Shown here in pieces: positions 27,133-35,614 of a DNA stretch of 64,000 nucleotides. The stretch is from Arthrobacter sp. Leaf337 (lineage in GTDB: Bacteria; Actinomycetota; Actinomycetes; Actinomycetales; Micrococcaceae): NCBI RefSeq assembly GCF_001423745.1, contig NZ_LMPC01000012.1, positions 555,107-619,106 of the forward strand, given 5' to 3'. The translations under genes and the position numbers were made by a program. A model generated the notes under the pieces. The model did not search any database and was not told where the DNA came from. It saw only the letters and a list, made by a program, of their open reading frames with translations. Position 1 is the stretch's first letter, and each line of letters begins with the position of its first letter.

Positions 27133-28018
27133 CTATCGTCCCGCGCGGTGGGCGGCGTCAGAGTCTTTGGTCCCCCCGTTCTTCCCTGCCCCGCGGCGGG
27201 GCCGGCGCAGGACAAGCCAGAGCGAGGTCAGGACCAGGACAATGCCGGCCGCGGCCGCCGGGGGCGGTCGTTCCCCGGGCAGAAATAAGGAGACGCCGAT
27301 GCCGATGACGGGCACGAGCAAGGTCCAGGCGGTCAGCAGGTCCAGTCGGGATCGTGTGGCTTCTGTGAACCAGGCCAGGAATGCCGCCGCGGTCCCGACG
27401 AGGGACAGGAACAGCAGGGCCGTGATGAACTGCGGGGTCCAGTGGATTGCCGGTGCCGGTTCCCGGACGGCAGTGATCGCCGCGAGCAGCGCCCCGCCGA
27501 TCAGAAAGTGCCAGGCACTGGCCGCCACGAGGTCCCCGCGGCCGAGACCGCGGGCGAGTAGGGTTCCTGCGGTGACGGCTGCGGCGGCGAGCAGGGACAG
27601 CCAGGCGCCTGTTCCGCCGCCGGCACTCAGTCCGACGACCGTCAGTCCGGTGAATCCGATGCTGATCCCGAGTAGTGTCCGTGCTGAGAGGGGACTCTCC
27701 GTAGACCCACCAGGCGGGCAGGATGATCAGTAAGGGCTGGGCGTTCGCCAGGACTGCGGCGGCTCCGATGGCCATCCCTGCGGTCCCGGCAAACATTGCG
27801 GCGAAGGCAACAGTGACGTTCGTGACCCCCATCAGCGTGATCAGCACCCAGGTCCGGCGTCCCCGGGGCAGGGCCCTGCGCTGAACCAGGCAAAGCAGTA
27901 GCAGTGCTGCTGCCGCGATGAGTGCCCTCAGGGCCGCGAACCAGAGGACGGGTGCATCCTGCAGGCCCAGCCTGATGGCCAGGAAGCACAGGCCCCACAC
28001 CGCGGTGATCCAGAGCAC
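27133..28018 (-). pseudogene. EamA/DMT-family transporter, frameshifted
   Basis: The N-terminal half (first frame, from GTG 28018) encodes about four helices up to VYGESPLS. The remaining helices (GISIGFTGLTVVGL through the basic C terminus) lie in another frame down to 27133. Removing one base near 27694 would restore the usual YGEPLSARTLLG transition, so a one-base insertion (or sequencing error) is the simplest reading. Intact EamA proteins have ten helices and export metabolites. It is the last gene of the DUF2933-to-LOG operon, 63 nt after the LOG gene. No ATG is available at the 5' end. Confidence 0.8.
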
Positions 28019-28081
28019 TGTCCAGGGACGGGGTGCCCGTTGTCCAGTCCTCGGGCCGCCCCGTTCATCGCGGGCCGAGGG

Positions 28082-28759
28082 TCATAGGGCGAGTTGGCGG
28101 AGGTGGCACTGCTGGATCAGTTCGACGGCTTCGTCGATGTCGTCGGTGCACCGCAGCAGCCGGATGTCATCGGGGGCGATGAATCCTTGGTCCTGGAGCC
28201 GCTCCCGGATCCAGGTCATGAGCCCCGCCCAGTGGTCGGTTCCGATCAGGACGACGGGGAATTCGTGGATCTTTCCGGTCTGGACGAGGGTGAGGGCTTC
28301 AAAGAGTTCATCCAGGGTGCCGAATCCGCCGGGAAGGACGACGAAGGCCGCAGCGTACCGGACGAACATGAGTTTCCGGGCGAAGAAGTACCGGAAGGTC
28401 ATGGACACATCCACGTAGGGGTTTAGCGGCTGCGCCCTCCGGAGTTCGATGCCGAGACCGACGGAGGTGCCTCCGGATTCCGTGGCGCCGCGGTTGGCCG
28501 CTTCCATCAGGCCCGGGCCGCCTCCGGTGATGACCGCGAACCCGGCCTCGGCGAACCGTGCCCCCATCCTCCGGGCCGCGGTGTAGCGGGGATCGTCCGG
28601 TCCGGGGCGTGCGGATCCGAAGACCGCGACTGCTTTGCCGAGCCGGCCCGAGAGCAGGTGGAAACCGGCGTCGATTTCGGTGCTGATCCGCTCCATCCGG
28701 GCAGGGTCTTCGGACTGGTCAGCCAGCGCTGCGAGCAGTTCTTCATCAGTCATCTTCAT
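28082..28759 (-). CDS. LOG family protein (nucleoside-5'-monophosphate phosphoribohydrolase-like)
   Basis: 225 aa of the TIGR00730/LOG family, whose studied members release free base from nucleoside monophosphates, including cytokinin precursors. The hallmark motifs GGGPGLMEA (about residue 79) and PGGFGTLDE (about 146) are present. The ATG overlaps the ABC ATPase stop (ATGA). Its presence in a copper island is unexplained. Confidence 0.88.
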   Translation of the reverse strand: MKMTDEELLAALADQSEDPARMERISTEIDAGFHLLSGRLGKAVAVFGSARPGPDDPRYTAARRMGARFAEAGFAVITGGGPGLMEAANRGATESGGTSVGLGIELRRAQPLNPYVDVSMTFRYFFARKLMFVRYAAAFVVLPGGFGTLDELFEALTLVQTGKIHEFPVVLIGTDHWAGLMTWIRERLQDQGFIAPDDIRLLRCTDDIDEAVELIQQCHLRQLAL

Positions 28760-29484
28760 GACTGCACCGATTCCGGATGCATACGGCAGTTCAGGTTGTG
28801 GTCGCCGGCTTCTTCGGCTGTAAGTCGTCCGTCCTCGATGGTGATGACCCGTTTGGCGGCGGTCCGGAGCCGCTGGTCATGGCTGACGATGATGACGGCC
28901 CGGTTTTCCCGGCAGGCTGTTTCGCACAGGAGCAGGGTCACGTCCTGGCCGGTCTTCGCGTCCAGGTTGGCGGTGGGTTCGTCGGCGAGGATCAACCGGG
29001 GGTCGTTCGCCAGGGACCGGGCGATGGCCACGCGTTGTTTCTCCCCGCCGGAGAGGTCCCGGGGCAGGTTTCGCAGCCGGTGCCCGAGCTGGAGCTGTTC
29101 CAGCGCCGTCCGGGCCTTGGCCCGGGCCTCTTTCCGGGGCACCCCTGCCGTGATCAGGGGCATCATGACGTTTTCCTCCGCGGTAAGTGCCGAGAGCAGG
29201 TTGAAGGTCTGGAAGACGAAACCGAACTCCTGCAGCCTAAGCCGGGAGAGCTGTGCGGGCGCAAGGGTGGAGGTGTCCTGCCCGGAGATGAGGATCCGCC
29301 CGGTCGTAGGGGACATGAGGGTGCCGATCATGGACAGCAGGGTTGTTTTTCCGGACCCGGAGGGACCCATTATGAGCACAATGTCCCCGGCGTCAACGTT
29401 GAGGGATACGTGGTCCACGGCGGTCACGGCGGTGTGGCCGGCCCCGAAGGTCTTGGACACGTCCTGGACTGCGACGACGTTCAT
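28756..29484 (-). CDS. ABC transporter ATP-binding protein, MacB/LolD type
   Basis: 242 aa. Walker A GPSGSGKTT, signature LSGGEKQRVAIARSL and Walker B LILADEPTA are present. It pairs with the FtsX-like permease gene upstream (4-nt ATGA overlap). Type VII (MacB/LolCDE) transporters are mechanotransmitters rather than classical channels, acting on extracytoplasmic or membrane-embedded substrates; the substrate here is unknown. Confidence 0.93.
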   Translation of the reverse strand: MNVVAVQDVSKTFGAGHTAVTAVDHVSLNVDAGDIVLIMGPSGSGKTTLLSMIGTLMSPTTGRILISGQDTSTLAPAQLSRLRLQEFGFVFQTFNLLSALTAEENVMMPLITAGVPRKEARAKARTALEQLQLGHRLRNLPRDLSGGEKQRVAIARSLANDPRLILADEPTANLDAKTGQDVTLLLCETACRENRAVIIVSHDQRLRTAAKRVITIEDGRLTAEEAGDHNLNCRMHPESVQS

Positions 29485-30587
29485 GCGCGGAACACTTCCG
29501 CCGGGTCGATGCGGGCCAGCCGGCGGACCGGCAGCAGCGAGGACACCACGGCCATGACAAAAGTGACGCCGAAGATCCAGGCGGCATCGAGCCAGCGGAT
29601 TTCCGTGATGAACTCCGGAACATAGGTACCCGCGGCGGCGCTGACGGCCAGGGCCAGGGCCGCCCCGACGAGGTACCCGAGCACGGCTGCAGTGACGGCC
29701 TGCTCCACCACGACGGTGTAAAGCTGGCGGTTGCTCACCCCGATGGCCTTCAGGACCCCGTATTCACGGGCTTTTTCGATCGTTGAGGTGAAGATGGTCA
29801 GGCCGATGACGGTCATGCCCACCGCGATCCCGATCAGCAGCAGGACCAGGATGATGGGCAGAAAGGTGTCCCGGACGATGTTCGTGTTGTTCTCCACGAA
29901 CCTGTCCTTGGTGATGGCATCCACCGCCGGGTCGGCCTCGATCCGGGAGGCGACCCCGGACGCGTCCGCGTTCTCCTTCACCGTGACGAGGAAGAAGTTG
30001 GTGGCTCCGGGCAACTGCAGGATGCTTTCGGCGTCTTCCTTGGTGGCGAAGGCGAAGGAGAAGCTGAGGATGTATCCGCCCTCGGAATAGCCGGCAACTT
30101 TCAGTTCCCTGCCGGCGACAGGGATGGTGTCCCCGATCCTGATGTTCTCGCTGCGCCCGACCACCCGGTCGATGATGATCTCTCCCTTATCCGGGACGGC
30201 CTTGCCCTCCACCACCCGCGCGGGGGCCCCGACGTTGTTCTCCGTGTCGTCGGCGATGACATAGAGGTTGATGTCCCTGCCGTTGTGCGCGAACGCGACG
30301 CGGCGGCCGCTGAACGGTTTGGCAGTGGCAACCCCGGGAACACCGGTGAGAAAGTCCCGGACGGTCAGGGGCAGCACGGACGGGGTGTGGAACATGTCCG
30401 TCGCGCCGGTCTGGGTGATCCAATAATCGGCCGGAACGGTGCGGATGTACTCGCCGATCTTGTTGCTCCAGCCCTGGTACAGGCCCTGGATGCTCATGAT
30501 CAGCAGCACGCTGAATGCCACCCCGCCGACGCTGATCAACAGCCGGGTCTTTTCCTCGACCAAGTTCTTTATCGCCAGGAACAGCAT
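29481..30587 (-). CDS. ABC transporter permease, FtsX/MacB type
   Basis: About 368 aa. One N-terminal helix (about residues 17-37) precedes a large extracytoplasmic domain (about 40-250). Three C-terminal helices of the FtsX fold follow, with the REYGVLKAIGVSNRQL coupling segment and the closing RLARIDPAEVFRA. ATG 30587 sits just before the helix and after a GGGAAG site; the longer open frame to 30656 overlaps the methyltransferase gene. It forms a transporter with the following ATPase gene. Confidence 0.9.
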   Translation of the reverse strand: MLFLAIKNLVEEKTRLLISVGGVAFSVLLIMSIQGLYQGWSNKIGEYIRTVPADYWITQTGATDMFHTPSVLPLTVRDFLTGVPGVATAKPFSGRRVAFAHNGRDINLYVIADDTENNVGAPARVVEGKAVPDKGEIIIDRVVGRSENIRIGDTIPVAGRELKVAGYSEGGYILSFSFAFATKEDAESILQLPGATNFFLVTVKENADASGVASRIEADPAVDAITKDRFVENNTNIVRDTFLPIILVLLLIGIAVGMTVIGLTIFTSTIEKAREYGVLKAIGVSNRQLYTVVVEQAVTAAVLGYLVGAALALAVSAAAGTYVPEFITEIRWLDAAWIFGVTFVMAVVSSLLPVRRLARIDPAEVFRA

Positions 30588-30624
30588 GGCGCCACTTCCC
30601 GGGCTGCCTCCGGCTGCCCGGACA

Positions 30625-31299
30625 TTACAGCCCCTCCTGCGGGGTCCGCCCTCCACTGCCGGCGGGCCGCCGTCCGAAGCGGGGAACGAAGCCGGGGACC
30701 TCGTCCCGGTAAGCGGCGTACTCGCTGCCGAACTCAGCTTCCATCATGCGTTCTTCCCTCTTGGCCAGTCGAAGATACACCACCACCAGGACCGGGAACA
30801 TGACCAGCGTCAGCAGCGTGGGCCACTGCAACAGGAACCCCGCCATGATGATCAAAAAACCCACGTACTGCGGGTGCCGCACCCTACCGTAGGGCCCCGT
30901 GATCGCGAGGCGGTGGTCCCTTTGCGCAGCGAAGAGGATCTGCCAGGACCGGTAGAGCAGGATGAACCCTGCCGCGATCAGCACGTTGCTGAGCAGGTGG
31001 AGCGGGCTCAGGTGCGGGTCCCCCTGCCAGCCGGTGAGGTCCTGCCACAAATGACCGGAGTTATGGTTCAGGAGATCCACGCCCGGGATCCGGTTCCCCA
31101 GCCATCCCGAGAGCAGGTAGATCGTCAGCGGGAAGCCGTACATCTCGGTGAACAGCGCCACGATGAACGCGGAAAATCCGCCGAGCGCCCGCCAGTCCAG
31201 TTTCGTCCGGGGCCGGACGAAACTGAACGCGAAGATGATGAACACCGCTGAATTGATGATCACCAGCCACCAGAGGTCATAGCCGTAATCAGTGGACAT
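30625..31299 (-). CDS. isoprenylcysteine carboxyl methyltransferase-like membrane protein
   Basis: About 224 aa with about five helices. The C-terminal motif YGRVRHPQYVGFL and the ER-rich segment REERMMEAEFGSEYAAYRDEVPGFVP define the ICMT/phospholipid methyltransferase (PEMT) superfamily. Bacterial substrates in metal islands are not known. ATG 31299 has GGAGGTGG upstream and overlaps the DUF2933 gene end by 11 nt, so translation is coupled. Confidence 0.87.
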   Translation of the reverse strand: MSTDYGYDLWWLVIINSAVFIIFAFSFVRPRTKLDWRALGGFSAFIVALFTEMYGFPLTIYLLSGWLGNRIPGVDLLNHNSGHLWQDLTGWQGDPHLSPLHLLSNVLIAAGFILLYRSWQILFAAQRDHRLAITGPYGRVRHPQYVGFLIIMAGFLLQWPTLLTLVMFPVLVVVYLRLAKREERMMEAEFGSEYAAYRDEVPGFVPRFGRRPAGSGGRTPQEGL

Positions 31300-31576
31300 G
31301 CCCGCCACCTCCCCCGGGCCCGGGGCGGGCAGGACCTCCCGGGGCTTCCTGCTCGCCGTGCCCCTGAGGGGTAGAGCTACCGTGTCCGCCGTGGCCACCA
31401 TGGCCGAACATACAAAGGCTCATCACCAACACCACACCCAGATAGGGCAGCGCATCCAGGACATGGAGCCAATGGTTGGCGATCAGATAGACCGCCGCTG
31501 CGGCAATGAGGACGGTAAGCAGGCCCTGCGTCCAAGGCCGGGACGGGACCTGCGGCGGGGCGGGAAGATTGCTCAT
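31289..31576 (-). CDS. DUF2933 small membrane protein, His/Gly-rich tail
   Basis: 95 aa with two hydrophobic segments (about residues 18-35 and 40-57) and a tail of GHGGHGGHG-type repeats suited to metal binding. This matches my memory of DUF2933 proteins, which recur in copper and silver resistance loci. First gene of the operon that continues with the methyltransferase, ABC transporter and LOG genes; divergent from the CopZ-like gene, with a CsoR-like operator between. Confidence 0.78.
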   Translation of the reverse strand: MSNLPAPPQVPSRPWTQGLLTVLIAAAAVYLIANHWLHVLDALPYLGVVLVMSLCMFGHGGHGGHGSSTPQGHGEQEAPGGPARPGPGGGGGHVH

Positions 31577-31668
31577 GCCCTGAGTCTCCCGCCCGGCGCG
31601 ACCGGACGGGTAGAGCCTAACGGCCCGCCGGGCAGGATCCGGACGGCGCTGCCCAGTGCTGAAGCCCC

Positions 31669-31697
31669 TTGCGCAACATACCCCTAGGGGGTATTCT
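31669..31697 (+). promoter_or_regulatory. promoter with CsoR-like operator, CopZ-like gene
   Basis: The -35 box TTGCGC (31669-31674) and -10 box TATTCT (31692-31697) are 17 nt apart. The palindrome ATACCCCTAGGGGGTAT (31678-31694) fills the spacer. It is the same 7-3-7 design as before the ATPase gene. On the other strand it may also control DUF2933. Confidence 0.8.
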
Positions 31698-31795
31698 TTG
31701 GGTGTTGCCAGTGACGTGGTTTGTCCAGGCCCCCGCCGTTACAGCCGTTCAACCGCAACAGCTCTTTCCATCCCTCGCTTCGAAGGAAAACTGAC

Positions 31796-32140
31796 ATGTG
31801 CGGAACACCCGAATCACGAACCCAGCTACCCCTGGCCTCCACGGCGCAGCACGCCTGCAGCTGTTGCTCGCCCGCCGCCGGAACGCGGATTGCGGCTCCC
31901 GCCGCCGCCAAACCGGAGGTTCCGGCATCCTCCGCGCAGTACTCCCTGGAAGGGCTGACGTGCGGTCACTGCGTACGGACCGTTGAACAGGCCGTGTCCG
32001 GGGTATCCGGGGTTGAGTCCGCAGCGGTGGACCTGGTCCCAGGCGGAATGTCGCGGCTGAGCGTTACCGGGACCGCAGACCGGGAGGCGCTGGCTGAGGC
32101 CGTACGCTCCTCCGGCTACGTACTGGCTGGCGCGAACTAG
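31796..32140 (+). CDS. CopZ-like copper chaperone with Cys-rich N-terminal extension
   Basis: About 114 aa. The C-terminal half is an HMA domain with the metal motif LTCGHCVRTVE (about residues 54-64). The N-terminal 45 residues hold a CSCC cluster and a further Cys near the start, which ordinary CopZ proteins of about 70 aa lack. ATG 31796 follows a GAAGGAAA ribosome site; earlier in-frame starts have none. It probably passes Cu(I) to the P1B ATPase or binds excess copper. Confidence 0.87.
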   Translation: MCGTPESRTQLPLASTAQHACSCCSPAAGTRIAAPAAAKPEVPASSAQYSLEGLTCGHCVRTVEQAVSGVSGVESAAVDLVPGGMSRLSVTGTADREALAEAVRSSGYVLAGAN

Positions 32141-32210
32141 CCTCCGCCCACACGATCCTCCGGCCCCGCCCAGGACTGGATTCAAGGGGTGCGACGGAGC
32201 TCCCGGGTGG

Positions 32211-32642
32211 TCAGTGGCCTCCGGTGTGATCGCCGGTGTGGTCCACAGTGGGCAGCGGACCAGGGGTCACATCGCCCCCGGTACCGCTGATCGCCGGGCC
32301 GATGACAAACGCGGACAGGGAGAACATGGCGGAGAACACCAGCAGTCCCAGCGCCGGGGCCACCCAGCTGCCGAACCGCCGGTAGAGGCGGACCAACATG
32401 GGAATGGACGCCAGCAGCCCCAGGACCCCGAACAGTGCGGTGCCGCCGGAACCTGCCACCAATGCGGTCCCGGCGAGCAGCCCGATGTGGTGCAGGACGT
32501 GCGGCAGGAGCCCCATGACCAGCCCCACGGCGCCGACGACTGTGTGCCACAGCGCGTGGAGCCTGCCCCGGACGGTCCGCTCTGGAACCGCCCCTCCATG
32601 GGGGCCGGGCACCGGGTGCAGATGGGAGTGGTCACCGGTCAC
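32211..32642 (-). CDS. hypothetical membrane protein with His-rich ends
   Basis: 143 aa. About three hydrophobic helices (about residues 33-50, 55-80 and 92-118), with His-rich stretches at both ends (GDHSHLHPVPGPHGG and the final HTGDHTGGH). GTG 32642 is the only sensible start. No family recognised. Position and His content suggest metal handling. The next gene upstream on the same strand, the stress protein, ends 48 nt away. Confidence 0.65.
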   Translation of the reverse strand: MTGDHSHLHPVPGPHGGAVPERTVRGRLHALWHTVVGAVGLVMGLLPHVLHHIGLLAGTALVAGSGGTALFGVLGLLASIPMLVRLYRRFGSWVAPALGLLVFSAMFSLSAFVIGPAISGTGGDVTPGPLPTVDHTGDHTGGH

Positions 32643-32690
32643 GGCCGCTGCTTCCCGCGCAGAAGTTCCACCGGGGGATCACGGGATGAC

Positions 32691-33143
32691 TCATTCCTCG
32701 CCCCCGGTCCGGGAACGGGACCGGACCACGAGCACCGGACAAGGCGAGTGATGAAGGACCTGCGTCGACACGGAACCGAGCAACAACCCGGTGAATCCGC
32801 CAAGACCGCGGGAACCCACAACCAGCAGGTCCGCGTTCTCTGCCGCCCGCAAAAGCACGGCGGCCGCATTGCCCTGAACAACATCACCGGTGACCATCAC
32901 GCCCTCGCTCTCCACACGCTTCAGGGCCTCGTTCTGGAGGAGGCGCGCGGTCTGCGGGAAGACGTCCGGGTCCCGGACCAGGCCTTCGGTCCCGACCGTG
33001 ACCGGCGGGAACTCCCAAGCGGTCACAGCCCTGACCTGTCCGTGGCGCAGCCGCGCCTCCGTGACTGCCCATTCCAGCGCGAGACGGGACGGTGCCGAAC
33101 CGTCCACGCCAGCCAGGACCCTGAATCCTCCGTCGCCGCCCAT
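32691..33143 (-). CDS. universal stress protein, UspA family
   Basis: About 150 aa single-domain Usp. The start VLAGVDGSAPS and the nucleotide-binding motif VGSRGLGGFTGLLLGSVS are typical of ATP-binding members. ATG 33143 is used because GGAGG lies 9 nt upstream; the GTG at 33152 would abut that site. Divergent from the DUF6153 gene. Confidence 0.9.
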   Translation of the reverse strand: MGGDGGFRVLAGVDGSAPSRLALEWAVTEARLRHGQVRAVTAWEFPPVTVGTEGLVRDPDVFPQTARLLQNEALKRVESEGVMVTGDVVQGNAAAVLLRAAENADLLVVGSRGLGGFTGLLLGSVSTQVLHHSPCPVLVVRSRSRTGGEE

Positions 33144-33372
33144 CAGTGCCACCCTCCGTCAGGTTCTTAACGTGGTGCCCTTAGTGTGTTCCCCACATGA
33201 ATTTCACCGCAAGGGCCGAAGATCCCCGCCCGATCACATGCACCGGCCGGGGGAGGAAACAGAATTCGGTGCCGGATCGTTGTAGCGGTAAGTGCCCGGC
33301 CACAGGGCCGGTAGCCTTGAACGAACGAAACCAGCTGTGAACGGAAAGCCCGAAACGGGAAGGAGGACCGTT

Positions 33373-33846
33373 ATGACCGCGCCGGCGCACGCCCCTGCGA
33401 TCGCGTTCCTTCGTCGTGCGGGCTTGTTCACCGCGGTCCTGGCGCTTATTGCCGGGATTTTCGGTATGCATGTCATGACGACCACCCATGCCGTGCACTC
33501 TCCGGCCACGGAGCGGGCCGTCAGCGCCCATCACGCATCATCCGGCGCCGGCCACACCGGAGACCATACTCCCGGCCCGTCCTCTGCCCCGGACATGCCC
33601 CCGGCGACCGGTGAGGCAGGTACCCGGACCGTCCAGTGCACGGATTCGGGCACCTGCACCAGCATGCAGGCCATGACCGGCTCCTGCACCCCGTCGGCGA
33701 AGACCGGCTCCCTGGCCGCTCCGCTGCCAGGGACCGGAATCATCGGCCGGAACACCAACACAGGGACCCTCGCCACCATCAGCGCGAGGTGGGCCTACCT
33801 TCCCGGCAGTCCTTCACCGGGCGAGCTCTGCATCAGCAGAACGTAG
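33373..33846 (+). CDS. DUF6153-like exported protein
   Basis: About 157 aa. A hydrophobic N-terminal helix (about residues 16-36) is followed by HVMTTTHAVH, a His/Thr/Pro-rich stretch, and a region with paired Cys (QCTDSGTCTSM and GSCTPSA). The pattern fits DUF6153 proteins that accompany copper genes in actinobacteria, from memory. ATG 33373 has a GGAAGGAGG site; the open frame upstream does not look coding. Likely extracytoplasmic metal binder. Confidence 0.65.
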   Translation: MTAPAHAPAIAFLRRAGLFTAVLALIAGIFGMHVMTTTHAVHSPATERAVSAHHASSGAGHTGDHTPGPSSAPDMPPATGEAGTRTVQCTDSGTCTSMQAMTGSCTPSAKTGSLAAPLPGTGIIGRNTNTGTLATISARWAYLPGSPSPGELCISRT

Positions 33847-33986
33847 AACGCCGGCCTGCGCTGTGAACTGACCAGCGCGCTATCCCTGCCTTGACTCTGC
33901 TCTGAGTCGGGCGCATCACCGATTCACCCACTCCTGCGCGGCGCTTCCGCGCTCCCCCGCTGATGTCTTGAAGGACTTAAATACCC

Positions 33987-34631
33987 ATGATGAACACGAA
34001 GTTTCTGACCCTTTCCGCCACCGCCATCGCCGCGGCACTCGCCCTCGCCGGATGCTCAACGGGGACCTCCGGATCCTCCGCCACGTCCAGCAGTTCCGCG
34101 TCCACCAGCAGCTCCGTGCCGGGCATGGACCACGGAGGCTCGGGGATGATGTCCAGCAGCGCACCGGCCGCCTCGACCGAACACAACGCGGCCGACACCG
34201 TGTTCGCCCAAGGAATGATTCCGCACCACGAACAGGCCGTGGAAATGAGCGAAATGATGCTTCAGAAGAAGGATATCCCGGCCTCAATCACCGACCTTGC
34301 CACCAGGATCAAGGCAGCCCAGGCACCCGAGATCCAAGCGATGACCGGCTGGCTCAAGAGCTGGAACGAATCCGCGACCATGGGCGCAGGCCACACCATG
34401 AACGGCATGATGGGCGAGGATGACCTCAAGCAGCTCGAAGCGGCCCAAGGCACCGAAGCGGCCCAGCTCTTCCTGAAGCAGATGATTGCCCACCACGAAG
34501 GCGCCGTGATGATGGCCAACACCGAAACATCCCAGGGAAAGAACGCCGACGCGATCAAACTCAGCAGAGACATCGTGACCGCACAGGAAGCGGAAATCAA
34601 GGAAATGCAGGACCTGCTGGCCGCCCTCTGA
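33987..34631 (+). CDS. DUF305 lipoprotein (copper-binding type)
   Basis: 214 aa. Signal peptide and lipobox LALAGC (Cys about 23), a Ser-rich linker with MDHGGSGMM, then a four-helix DUF305 domain with the two hallmark motifs MIPHHEQAVEMSEMM and MIAHHEGAVMMA. The His/Met pairs resemble copper sites in periplasmic DUF305 proteins. A GAAGGA site lies upstream of tandem ATG codons. Followed by the F510_1955-type gene after 75 nt, probably an operon. Confidence 0.9.
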   Translation: MMNTKFLTLSATAIAAALALAGCSTGTSGSSATSSSSASTSSSVPGMDHGGSGMMSSSAPAASTEHNAADTVFAQGMIPHHEQAVEMSEMMLQKKDIPASITDLATRIKAAQAPEIQAMTGWLKSWNESATMGAGHTMNGMMGEDDLKQLEAAQGTEAAQLFLKQMIAHHEGAVMMANTETSQGKNADAIKLSRDIVTAQEAEIKEMQDLLAAL

Positions 34632-34706
34632 CCGGTCTCTCCGGCGCCGGCCCGCACGGGCCGGCGCCATCCCTGCCCTCTCACAATCTGAATCCCTGGA
34701 GCCCCC

Positions 34707-35582
34707 ATGCCCGATCGTTCCCGTCCCCGGGTCCGCGCCACAGCCATCCTGGCTGCCGGTACCGGCCTCATCCTTGCCCTGTCAGCGTGCAGCCCGTCCT
34801 CAGTCCCGGCGGGACCCGCCCCGGCCAGCAGCACAGGGAGCCCCATGCCTGACGCCCACATTCACGGCCTGAGCGTCAGCAGCAAAACCGGCCAGGTGCT
34901 CCTGGCCACCCACGACGGCCTGTTCGACATGACAAAAAAGCCCGCCGCCAAAATCGGAGCCACCAACGACCTGATGGGTTTCACCGGCGGCACCAACCAC
35001 GGCGTCCTCTACGCCTCCGGACACCCCGGCGCGGACTCCGACCTGCCCAACCCGCTCGGGCTGATCAGATCCACCGACGGCGGGAAGACCTGGGAACAGC
35101 TCTCCCGGCAACGCGAATCCGACTTCCACGCACTCACCGCCACCAAATCCGGAATCATCGGCTTCGACGGCACACTGCGCACCAGCCCGGACGGGAAGAC
35201 CTGGAGCACCGTGAACGCGGATTTCGTCCCGGCGGCCCTCGCCGGCAGTCCGACCGGTGACACCGTACTGGCCACCACCCCGCAAGGGATCCGACGCTCC
35301 ACCGATGCCGGTCAAACGTGGAACACGGTGGACACCGGACCGGTGATTCAGTTCGCCGCCTTCGCCAGCCCCGCCGAAGCCGTCGGCGTCGAACCCGACG
35401 GGACAGTCCACTACTCCGAAGACGCCGGCGCGACCTGGACCCGAAAAGGCCAAATCCAAGGTGCAGTACAGGCTGTGGCCGCGGTCAAGGGCGAACACCC
35501 CTCGATCTGGGCTGCCACGGCCGACGGGCTTGTCGTCTCCACCGACGGCGGGGCCACGTTCTGGCCCGCTGACGCTCCGTGA
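34707..35582 (+). CDS. F510_1955-type BNR-repeat lipoprotein
   Basis: 291 aa. Lipobox LALSAC (Cys about 28), then a beta-propeller with Asp-box/BNR repeats (STDGGKTWEQL, SPDGKTWSTV, STDAGQTWNTV, SEDAGATWTRK, STDGGATFWP). The opening HIHGLSV and LLATHDGLF are typical of the group annotated as F510_1955 family glycosylhydrolase; no enzymatic activity is established. It commonly accompanies DUF305 in metal islands. Converges on the alpha/beta hydrolase gene. Confidence 0.85.
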   Translation: MPDRSRPRVRATAILAAGTGLILALSACSPSSVPAGPAPASSTGSPMPDAHIHGLSVSSKTGQVLLATHDGLFDMTKKPAAKIGATNDLMGFTGGTNHGVLYASGHPGADSDLPNPLGLIRSTDGGKTWEQLSRQRESDFHALTATKSGIIGFDGTLRTSPDGKTWSTVNADFVPAALAGSPTGDTVLATTPQGIRRSTDAGQTWNTVDTGPVIQFAAFASPAEAVGVEPDGTVHYSEDAGATWTRKGQIQGAVQAVAAVKGEHPSIWAATADGLVVSTDGGATFWPADAP

Positions 35583-35614
35583 CCTGAACGCGGCGGCCAG
35601 CGGCAAACATGGAA

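Noticed and set aside
24932..27733. 933-codon plus-strand open frame
   Set aside because: Antisense to the P1B ATPase gene; no recognisable domain, and it crosses the ATPase promoter.
20981..35600. Copper island as a recent mobile element
   Set aside because: No transposase, integrase, terminal repeats or tRNA boundary were seen, and its base composition looks similar to the neighbours; acquisition is possible but not supported here.
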